From a virus, in IMG/VR virus record IMGVR_UViG_3300034109_000283, positions 1 through 64,000 of that record: 64,000 bases of DNA; one strand, given 5' to 3'. This document shows, piece after piece, positions 22,068-28,974 of this stretch. Numbering within the stretch: position 1 is the first letter of the stretch; each line of letters begins with the position of its first letter. A program made the position numbers and the translations under genes. The notes beneath the pieces are model-generated. The model had not been told where the DNA came from. It saw only the letters and a list, made by a program, of their open reading frames with translations, and searched no databases.

Positions 22068-22471
22068 TAGTCATCTCCGGCAGCATCTTTAACTTCTTGT
22101 GCTGTTGCCTTTCGTCCTTTAGGACCGCCTATAGGTTTGTTAGCTTCTTCGGCTGCCCGTTTAGCTGCCTCTTCTTCTTTGCGCTTTTTAAACGGATCTT
22201 GGTTAATATCCTGTTCGGCAATCATACGCTCTTTTTCAATAGTTTTACCACGCAATTGCATGACTGTTTCAACTTTTTGATTGAGGCGTATCAAATCATT
22301 ATCTAACATTCTGATGCGGTCAATCAATGCTATCAGGGTGCCATTGGCTTGACCAATCACGGGTTTAATTTCTGTAGTTACCCACTTCCAAACAAAGTAT
22401 ACGAAATACCCCATACCGACTGCTGCGATAATGGGGAATCCGTATTTGTTTACTAAATCAACTAGATCCAT
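22067..22471 (-). CDS. Single-pass membrane protein with long cytoplasmic tail
   Basis: A 134-residue protein: MDLVDLVNKYGFPIIAAVGMGYFVYFVWKW has one membrane helix, then a heptad-like region (LIALIDRIRMLDNDLIRLNQKVE) and a highly charged Glu/Lys/Ala tail. The N-terminal plan (LVNKYGFPIIAAxGxGYFVYF) is shared with the 23019-23300 protein, so the two are paralogues. The layout recalls small holin-like or BhlA-type proteins, but function is not certain. Confidence 0.72.
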   Translation of the reverse strand: MDLVDLVNKYGFPIIAAVGMGYFVYFVWKWVTTEIKPVIGQANGTLIALIDRIRMLDNDLIRLNQKVETVMQLRGKTIEKERMIAEQDINQDPFKKRKEEEAAKRAAEEANKPIGGPKGRKATAQEVKDAAGDD

Positions 22472-22475
22472 AATT

Positions 22476-22994
22476 TTATAGTATAAATGGTAACCACATC
22501 CATAGTGCCTGGCTTACGAATACAGACCCGACTGCTCCGACTACTACACTAATATAAAACATTGGCATACTAACAGCAAGAATACTAGCAGTTAGCAGAA
22601 CAATGGCGATCTGTAACACACTGCCGCCCCATGTAAACCAGGGTGACTTCTTGCGGGCTACCTCACGCTCGGCTTCGAGAGCCTTGGCCTTTTCCATAAT
22701 TTCTTTCTTGTCTGCTTCCATACGGGCAGCTTCGGCTTCAAACTTGGCTTTGTTTTCAGGAATCTTGGCCTCCATTGCGGATGTTTCATATAGAACTTGA
22801 CGCACATTTTTTGCTTGATACCAAGCCCACTGGTTATTAGCAGCAATTGTATTGTTCATAATTTTACTGCTATTTTGACCACCTATCATAGTATTGATAG
22901 CCAATAATGCTGCAAAGAACACAATAACAAAGCCTGCTTTGTCTTTAATTTTAGCTTCTTTTTCACTTCTTGAAAGTGGTTTTACCTCTGACAT
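22476..22994 (-). CDS. DUF4337-like membrane protein
   Basis: A 172-residue protein with a membrane helix near residues 20-42, a coiled region (NNQWAWYQAKNVRQVLYE, then Glu/Ala/Lys-rich helix) and two C-terminal helices ending in WMWLPFIL. The order helix / N-N-x-WAWYQAK / coiled coil / double helix matches DUF4337 proteins found in bacteria and phages. Function unknown. Good AAGGAAA ribosome-binding site. Confidence 0.75.
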   Translation of the reverse strand: MSEVKPLSRSEKEAKIKDKAGFVIVFFAALLAINTMIGGQNSSKIMNNTIAANNQWAWYQAKNVRQVLYETSAMEAKIPENKAKFEAEAARMEADKKEIMEKAKALEAEREVARKKSPWFTWGGSVLQIAIVLLTASILAVSMPMFYISVVVGAVGSVFVSQALWMWLPFIL

Positions 22995-23018
22995 TTTATT
23001 TCCTTTATGGTTATTATG

Positions 23019-23300
23019 TTAATCTTTTCTTTGGTCTGCTTGTTCTGCTCTTGACAAACGGTCATAATCAGGCTGTAATCCCAATGCATGACTGACTTTA
23101 ACATCAATTCTTTGTAATTGATTAGTCATGGTATCCACCCGAGCGTCAAGGCCCTTAATAATTCCGCCCATGCCGTTAACACTAGAAGTTACCCCGGCAA
23201 GTATAAATTTTAGTGTTAAAAACACGAAATATCCAGCCCCTAAAGCAGCAGCGATAGGGAATCCCAATTCAGCGATAAGTTTTAGCATGTCCATACGCAT
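23019..23300 (-). CDS. Small membrane protein, paralogue of 22067-22471
   Basis: A 93-residue protein with an N-terminal helix (LIAELGFPIAAALGAGYFVFLTLKFIL) and a heptad-like region (GLDARVDTMTNQLQRIDVKV). Three in-frame ATGs lie close together and none has a clear ribosome-binding site, so the exact start is open. The three genes 22067-23300 form a small membrane-protein cassette beside the curli island. Confidence 0.7.
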   Translation of the reverse strand: MRMDMLKLIAELGFPIAAALGAGYFVFLTLKFILAGVTSSVNGMGGIIKGLDARVDTMTNQLQRIDVKVSHALGLQPDYDRLSRAEQADQRKD

Positions 23301-23346
23301 ATTTATCTAAAAAATAATATATGCGTACACATATACTAAATACCAT

Positions 23347-23718
23347 ATGGACGGTATTGTCATAATGCTATTGCTCCAAATAAAGCATTGGTATGCTGAT
23401 TTTTGGATTCAAACATATCATCAAACGGTTTATAAAGGCGTTTATGGGAATCCTGTGGGTATCAGTCATACATTAGAACATACCATTGGAACAGTTTTAG
23501 CATTGCTGATAGCTAACAGTTTTGTTCCTATATCAGTCTCCGTGATTATCTTACTATCGCTTTTGGATTTTATAATCCACTATCATGTTGATTTTGTCAA
23601 AGTTAAATATGGCATTAAAGACAATAAAACCACAAGATACTGGCGAGAGTTTGGTCTAGACCAACTTGCACACCAGCTTACATACATTTTAATAACCTAC
23701 ATTATAATTAGTCGTTGA
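23347..23718 (+). CDS. DUF3307-like membrane protein
   Basis: A 123-residue multi-helix protein. KHWYADFWIQT and ISHTLEHTIGTVLALLIA carry conserved-type His residues in membrane-helix context, and FGLDQLAHQLTYILITYI another. The His-rich helix pattern resembles DUF3307 membrane proteins known from bacteria and phages. It is the first (+) gene of the island and lies upstream of the csgF control region. Ribosome-binding site not evident; a downstream ATG is possible. Confidence 0.65.
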   Translation: MDGIVIMLLLQIKHWYADFWIQTYHQTVYKGVYGNPVGISHTLEHTIGTVLALLIANSFVPISVSVIILLSLLDFIIHYHVDFVKVKYGIKDNKTTRYWREFGLDQLAHQLTYILITYIIISR

Positions 23719-23719
23719 G

Positions 23720-23776
23720 ATTACTCCCCAGTTTTATATAAATACAAGTATACTAAAAACTAAATTTGGGAGTAAT
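23720..23776 (+). promoter_or_regulatory. Inverted repeat able to mask the csgF ribosome-binding site
   Basis: ATTACTCCC (23720-23728) is the exact complement of GGGAGTAAT (23768-23776), which contains the Shine-Dalgarno sequence just before ATG 23779. The late promoter box 23737-23744 lies between the arms. Read-through RNA would hide the site; RNA started at the late box would lack the masking arm. Confidence 0.65.
23737..23744 (+). promoter_or_regulatory. T4-late-like promoter box TATAAATA for the curli genes
   Basis: Exact TATAAATA followed by C, 34 bases before the csgF-like ATG, with predicted start near 23751. Best-placed late box in the window because of the flanking inverted repeat. 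Confidence 0.65.
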
Positions 23777-23778
23777 TT

Positions 23779-24249
23779 ATGAAAAGAATCCTATTAGGAT
23801 TGTTGTTCATGCCGGTTGTAGCATCTGCACAACTTGTACAACAGTTTAAAAATCCGGCTTTCAATAGCCAGGGTTGGAGCAGCCATGCACTTACGATTGA
23901 TAGTATAGAAAAAAGTCGCAAGGATGCTATAGCTGCCGAGAAAAAGGCTGAGTTAGCAGCATTAGAAGCAGCAGCACAAAATACACCTTTAGCTAGATTT
24001 ATGAATTTGTTCAGCAGCCAAGTGTATGCGCAACTTGCTACTCAATTAAGTAATAATTTATTTCAGAACAAATGTGCTGGAGTAGCCGGGCCTATTCCGG
24101 GTTGTGTCAATCCAACTACCGGACAGTTTCAATTAGACGGCAATACGGTTACATGGGTTAAAACAGATAAAGAAGTAACATTAACTGTTGTTGATGCCAA
24201 AGGTACAATCACAATTGTTAAAGTACCTATAGCAAGTTTTGGATTCTAA
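23779..24249 (+). CDS. csgF: CsgF-like curli assembly factor
   Basis: A 156-residue secreted protein with a signal peptide (MKRILLGLLFMPVVASA). QLVQQFKNPAFNSQGW at the mature N-terminus corresponds to the CsgF segment that inserts in the CsgG pore. A helix with SQVYAQLATQLSNNLF follows, and the C-terminal strands TVTWVKTDKEVTLTVVDAKG end in a VPIASFGF-type tail typical of CsgF. CsgF sits at the outer-membrane CsgG channel and couples curlin secretion to surface nucleation. Length is slightly above the usual ~138. Ribosome-binding site GGGAG lies in a hairpin arm. It is directly followed by csgG. Confidence 0.85.
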   Translation: MKRILLGLLFMPVVASAQLVQQFKNPAFNSQGWSSHALTIDSIEKSRKDAIAAEKKAELAALEAAAQNTPLARFMNLFSSQVYAQLATQLSNNLFQNKCAGVAGPIPGCVNPTTGQFQLDGNTVTWVKTDKEVTLTVVDAKGTITIVKVPIASFGF

Positions 24250-24250
24250 T

Positions 24251-25063
24251 ATGAAATATACTAAAATATTAATTGCGTGTTTATCAGCCTTAGCATTTAC
24301 TGGATGTAGTACTATAAGACCTATGCAGGATTTAGAAAGAACTACGGAACCTAGAATTGCTGAAAATATTAATGAAAGTTTTAAGGATGTTGCAGCGCCT
24401 GCAGGCCCACCAGTTGTAGTGGCTGTGTATGGCTTCAAGGATCTGACAGGACAGCGTAAGCCTAGCACTACACTAAGCAGTTTCAGCAGTGCAGTTACAC
24501 AAGGCGCTGAAAGTTATCTAATTAAGAGTTTACAGGAAGTTGGCAACCGTCAGTGGTTTACTGTAGTTGAGCGTGTTGGTCTAGACAATCTGTTAAAAGA
24601 GCGTCAAATGATCAAACAAACCCGTGAAATCTATGATGGTGCCAATGCTAAGATGTTACCTCCTCTTGCACTAGCCGGAGTTATACTAGAAGGTGGAATC
24701 ATTGATTACAATAGTCATACATTAACAGGCGGTACTGGTGCTCGTTGGTTAGGTATTGGACCATATACACAGTATACCCAAGATTTAGTTGTTATCAGTA
24801 TGCGTTTAGTAAGTGTTCAAACCGGTGAAGTACTAACCACCGTAACCGTTGAAAGAGACCTACTAAGCACCGGAGAAGGTATAACAGCTTTAAGATTTTT
24901 CAATCAAGCAACTAAAGCTTTTGAATTTGACAGTAGCCAAACATACAACGAACCCGGCAACTATGCATTGCGTAGTGCCATAGAAACTGGGGTTGTTGAA
25001 TTGATTCGCAAAGGAGAACGTCAGGGCCTTTGGAAGTACAAAACACCTGACACTAAAAAATAA
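24251..25063 (+). CDS. csgG: CsgG curli secretion channel lipoprotein
   Basis: A 270-residue lipoprotein: signal peptide with lipobox FTGC (Cys19), then the CsgG domain including VVVAVYGFKDLTGQRKP, WFTVVERVGLDNLLKERQ, GGIIDYNSHTLTGGTGARWLGIG and the YTQDLVVISMRLV strand series. Length and order match CsgG, the nonameric outer-membrane pore that exports curlin subunits. The ATG at 24251 is one base after the csgF stop; a TTG 12 bases earlier is less likely. Base composition is phage-like (AT-rich), which argues for long residence in the phage. Confidence 0.95.
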   Translation: MKYTKILIACLSALAFTGCSTIRPMQDLERTTEPRIAENINESFKDVAAPAGPPVVVAVYGFKDLTGQRKPSTTLSSFSSAVTQGAESYLIKSLQEVGNRQWFTVVERVGLDNLLKERQMIKQTREIYDGANAKMLPPLALAGVILEGGIIDYNSHTLTGGTGARWLGIGPYTQYTQDLVVISMRLVSVQTGEVLTTVTVERDLLSTGEGITALRFFNQATKAFEFDSSQTYNEPGNYALRSAIETGVVELIRKGERQGLWKYKTPDTKK

Positions 25064-25087
25064 TAATAACAAGGGAGTATTCCTCAT

Positions 25088-25882
25088 ATGAAATTTAATA
25101 AAATATTTGCAGCAGCAATATTATCTTTAAGTGGGTTATCTGCATTTGCGCAAACTGCCGTGACACCACCCACTGCACCCACTGTTCCCAACACAGTAAC
25201 AGTTAGTCCCAATGCTACCACAGCATTGGGTAACAGCACAACCAACCGCATCTTTATTGATCAAAGTGGTTCCAATCCTGATGTGAACATGACACAAGAT
25301 GGCAGTGGCAACAAGCAAGGAAGCGCACAAAGACCCATTTACTTGCGTGGTGCTGATCAGGTGATCATCACTCGTCAGATTGGCAACAACAATGAGATAG
25401 ACTTAGAAGTTTCCAATCCCACAACAGGAGCCAGTGTGGGTGCCAAAGTTACCATTCAACAGATTGGCAACAGCAACAAAGTTGATGCAGCTTGCGGATA
25501 TGGTAACAGCAGCACTGGCACAGCTCTAACAGGTTGCAAGAATGCTGACTTGAACTGGAAGTTCACTGGCAACAGCAATGAGTTTCAGTTCCGTGCCAGT
25601 GGTGACGACATTCGCAGTGCTGTCACAGTAGCAGGCAATGGCAACAAGTTCTGGATTGACGCTGTGGGCAACAAGCACAGTCAGACTCTAATGGTAACTG
25701 GTGACAACAATGAATTCAATCTAAGTCAAACCAGTACTGGCAGTGCTGGCAGCAGCATCTGGATTGATCAGACTGGCACTGGCACCAAGTTCTTTGTGGC
25801 TCAAAGTGGAACTGTTGACAACGTTCTGAACATCAAGAGTGTTGCAACAGGAGGAACCTTTAATATAGTTCAGAAGAACTAA
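25088..25882 (+). CDS. Curlin-repeat amyloid subunit (CsgA/CsgB-like)
   Basis: A 264-residue secreted protein with a signal peptide ending in SAFAQ. About eight degenerate curlin repeats follow, of the type V.I.QIGNNNEID or VTIQQIGNSNKVD, rich in Gln, Asn, Gly and Ser. Curlin repeats stack as a beta-solenoid and polymerise outside the cell. It has two extra Cys and a Pro/Thr-rich linker after the signal. GC content is higher than in csgF and csgG. A good GGGAG ribosome-binding site precedes it. Whether it is the major fibre or the nucleator is unknown. Confidence 0.88.
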   Translation: MKFNKIFAAAILSLSGLSAFAQTAVTPPTAPTVPNTVTVSPNATTALGNSTTNRIFIDQSGSNPDVNMTQDGSGNKQGSAQRPIYLRGADQVIITRQIGNNNEIDLEVSNPTTGASVGAKVTIQQIGNSNKVDAACGYGNSSTGTALTGCKNADLNWKFTGNSNEFQFRASGDDIRSAVTVAGNGNKFWIDAVGNKHSQTLMVTGDNNEFNLSQTSTGSAGSSIWIDQTGTGTKFFVAQSGTVDNVLNIKSVATGGTFNIVQKN

Positions 25883-25890
25883 GGATCATT

Positions 25891-27141
25891 GTGAAGCGAC
25901 TACTTGTGGCCTTGTGTGGGCTAGTACTAAGCACAAGTGTACTAGCCAATGTGGGTTCTGTAGCAGAACTCACGGGCACAGCCGTGATCAAGCGAGGCAA
26001 AACCACTGTACCAGTGACAAATGGCACAGTGGTTGAAATGAATGACCGAGTAGAAACTAAAAACGGTAAACTGAAAATTGTTTTCCGTGATAAAACCACT
26101 GTTAGTGTCACTGAAAGTAGTGCATTAGACATAGATGAGTTTGTGTATGATCCGAAAAATGCTGGTGCAGGCAAACTAGGTATAAAAGCTGCGGCGGGCA
26201 CAGTACGATATGTCAGTGGTGCTATTGCTGGCGCTAATCCCAACGCTGTAAACATCAAAACACCCACAGCAGCCATCGCAGTTCGTGGTACAGATTTTGT
26301 CATGAGTGTGAATGAGATCGGTGGTAGCATGATTATCTTGATGCCACAGTGTGAGGAGCATGGTGTAAATGTTCGTGGCATGATATGTGGTAGTGGCCGG
26401 ATAGATGTTGAAAGTGGCGGAACAGTGGTGAACATGTCCAGACCCTATCAAGCCACACTAGTAGAAAAAACAGGCTCACCACCTAGTCCGCCCATTACAG
26501 TAAATCTATTCAATACACCAATTAGTAATAACTTGCAAATAGCTCCACCCAGAACCATGAGTGGTGGCAGTGTGGTAGCAGCAGCCCGGGCAGCAGTAGC
26601 ACAAACTAGCAGTGGTGTTCGCAGTGCTGCAAGATCAAGTAGTGGCAGTGGTAGTTCAAGTGGCAGTAGTGGTTCAAGTGGCGGCGGAGCAGAACCTGCA
26701 GCAGCAAGCGATGCACCTCCAGCAGAGGCTGTTGTAGCCAGCGAATCAAATAAACCTGAAACGGTCGCCAGTAAAAGCGAAGAAACAACGACAGCAGTAG
26801 AAGCACCCAGTAATATCGTGTCTCTTGAACCAGTGCTTGAGCTAGTTACTAAAACAACAGAATCTGCCAAAGATGAAAAAGCTGAACCCGCACCAACTGT
26901 GACAACCACTGAAACTAAAAGCGATGAAGATGCCAATCTCAGAAAGATTTATAGTGGAGCTTCACAATCAGGATGGGGCTACGAAAGTTTGAGTAAAACC
27001 AGTCGTAACTATGCCAACATTGTGTTGCCTATCAATACTGCCATACAAATTTACATAGTTCAAGATAACATGGTTGCTGCTAAAAACTTTAGCAGTGGTC
27101 GCCCACAAGGGCAAATAGTAATCAATCAGACATTCAGATGA
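25891..27141 (+). CDS. Secreted FecR-domain protein
   Basis: A 416-residue protein starting at GTG 25891 after AAGGA. A signal peptide (to STSVLA) precedes a FecR domain: GKLKIVFRDKTTVSVTESSAL, GKLGIKAAAGTVRYVSGAI, and VNIKTPTAAIAVRGTDFVM are the classic blocks. After residue ~200 comes a low-complexity Ser/Gly/Ala/Glu linker and a C-terminal ~60-residue domain. FecR domains bind periplasmic or surface ligands and act in signalling or assembly. In many proteobacteria FecR proteins neighbour CHASE2 cyclases. The stop overlaps the next ATG (ATGA). Confidence 0.9.
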   Translation: MKRLLVALCGLVLSTSVLANVGSVAELTGTAVIKRGKTTVPVTNGTVVEMNDRVETKNGKLKIVFRDKTTVSVTESSALDIDEFVYDPKNAGAGKLGIKAAAGTVRYVSGAIAGANPNAVNIKTPTAAIAVRGTDFVMSVNEIGGSMIILMPQCEEHGVNVRGMICGSGRIDVESGGTVVNMSRPYQATLVEKTGSPPSPPITVNLFNTPISNNLQIAPPRTMSGGSVVAAARAAVAQTSSGVRSAARSSSGSGSSSGSSGSSGGGAEPAAASDAPPAEAVVASESNKPETVASKSEETTTAVEAPSNIVSLEPVLELVTKTTESAKDEKAEPAPTVTTTETKSDEDANLRKIYSGASQSGWGYESLSKTSRNYANIVLPINTAIQIYIVQDNMVAAKNFSSGRPQGQIVINQTFR

Positions 27142-28961
27142 AACTCTTACTAGCATTCATATTACTGTTGTTTTCAAATTTCAGTCAGGCAGCTTTTACT
27201 GACATAAAGTTTGGCCGCTATCAAGTAGCCGACAGTCAGTGGAATGTGAGTGCCTGCTTGAATACAACCACTTGCCAGATATACAGCAAGAATCCAGGAA
27301 CTATGTACAAGATACCCTGGACCAGTGGCCAGTGGAGTTGGCAAACTGGGCAGTATGTTCAGTTCAGCCTAAGTGGTAACGCCAGCTTTCCCTATGAAGG
27401 CAAAGTGTATAATAGTAACGGCACCTTAGCAGGTACTATAGGCATTGGCAAGATAGTAAACATGGGCCCTGACTATTTCTTCTTTGTGGGCAGTGACAAT
27501 AACACAGGTCAATTGTTCAGCGGTAGTAGTGGCATGAGTAACACCAGTGGTGTTAGTTGGACAGGAACATTGAATCCTACAACAGCACAAGCAGATGCTT
27601 ATGCTGATGCAAGTTATAGCACAGTGCCTTTAGCGGCAGGACAAACTGCTACAGTAACTCCCAGTTCATCTAATACACCTGCACCCAACCCCAGACCAGT
27701 TTGGCCTGTGATCAATCGTGCCGCCAATCAAGTTCAGTTTGGCAGTGGTCGCACTGGTGGCTGGAGTACATACTGGCAAGATTGTTGTGGCAGTGGAGGC
27801 GGAACATGGGGGTCAATAAATTATGGTGGCAATGGAAACAGTTCAGCACAATTTTGGGCTACAACATATATGCGTTGGCCAGGAGCAGACAATGGGGTAA
27901 GCAGAACCATATGGTTTAGAACGGGTCTGGATGACGCCCATCAATTACGAATAAATGGTCAACTGGTCACTAGTGGTGGTTGCTGTAGTTGGGCATATGG
28001 GTCATATACTGCCAAGCCTGGCGAAATTGTAAAACTTGAGTTCTACAGTAATAACTCTGGCGGCAATGACTGGGTATTTCAGGTTGCCTGGGATCCGCAA
28101 GGTGATGGTAGTTATGAATTACTAGACAGCAACACAGTCGCACTACAAAGTGCCACAGATGGTGGTGGCGGTTTCTGGTACGGCAGCGGTATAACCACAG
28201 ATCAAACTAATATCATGAACAGTGCCAGAACACGCACAGGAGCTGTAGCACTGGGCAATCGCATTGACCTAGAACAAAAAATAGGCACTAGTGGCAGTGT
28301 AGTTACAATAGAACAGACTGGTAACTATAATTTGATTCAGGGGTTAGGTGGCGGCAATGCCATCATTGATGGTCAGAACAACACACTAAACATCAAGCAA
28401 GGTGACACATTGGGTCGTAACTTGATTGAATTGGGTGTATACGGAAATACCAATACTGTTACAGTAAATCAAGCCCGTAATACTACCACTGGGTTGCAAG
28501 ATGGCAGCGAAAGCGGCGGACATTATGCTGGCTTAGGCGTCAATGGTAATAGTAACACAGTCACAATTAGACAGGGCAATGATGGTGGTATCAGTAGCGG
28601 ACATTTCGGTTTAATGTACATCAAGGGTGATACCAACAACATGTCACTTACACAAGCCAACAACAATGACAAGAGAGCATTTATTAGTGTTGATGGTAAC
28701 AATAATAATAGCATATTATCGCAATCAGGTTTGGGCAACCACTATATTGACTTAATGATGACTGGCAACGGTCACACAGCCAACATCACACAGTCAGGAA
28801 ATGCCACACATAGAGCCACAATCAACTTGACCAATGCCGGCGGTTCAAGCATTCTAAACTTGATTCAGCAAGGTAGTACAGCACAACAATACAGTATTGT
28901 GCAGCAATGTGCTAACTTACAGGGCTGTAGTGTTACTGTAACACAAGGCAATGGACCGTAA
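27138..28961 (+). CDS. Large curlin-repeat surface protein with PA14-like domain
   Basis: A 607-residue secreted protein with a signal peptide (to FSQAA). Residues ~20-150 form a beta-rich domain. A Pro-rich linker leads to a PA14-like lectin-type domain (~200-335) with FRTGLDDAHQLRINGQLV and VKLEFYSNNSGGNDWVFQVAWD. From ~390 to the end are roughly eight curlin-type repeats (VVTIEQTGNYNLI, NTVTVNQARN, NTVTIRQGND, SVTVTQGNG). It would be built into or onto the amyloid fibre and could give it a binding head. Translation is coupled to the FecR gene. I know of no standard csg name for it. Confidence 0.82.
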   Translation: MKLLLAFILLLFSNFSQAAFTDIKFGRYQVADSQWNVSACLNTTTCQIYSKNPGTMYKIPWTSGQWSWQTGQYVQFSLSGNASFPYEGKVYNSNGTLAGTIGIGKIVNMGPDYFFFVGSDNNTGQLFSGSSGMSNTSGVSWTGTLNPTTAQADAYADASYSTVPLAAGQTATVTPSSSNTPAPNPRPVWPVINRAANQVQFGSGRTGGWSTYWQDCCGSGGGTWGSINYGGNGNSSAQFWATTYMRWPGADNGVSRTIWFRTGLDDAHQLRINGQLVTSGGCCSWAYGSYTAKPGEIVKLEFYSNNSGGNDWVFQVAWDPQGDGSYELLDSNTVALQSATDGGGGFWYGSGITTDQTNIMNSARTRTGAVALGNRIDLEQKIGTSGSVVTIEQTGNYNLIQGLGGGNAIIDGQNNTLNIKQGDTLGRNLIELGVYGNTNTVTVNQARNTTTGLQDGSESGGHYAGLGVNGNSNTVTIRQGNDGGISSGHFGLMYIKGDTNNMSLTQANNNDKRAFISVDGNNNNSILSQSGLGNHYIDLMMTGNGHTANITQSGNATHRATINLTNAGGSSILNLIQQGSTAQQYSIVQQCANLQGCSVTVTQGNGP

Positions 28962-28974
28962 TAAATAAAAGACT

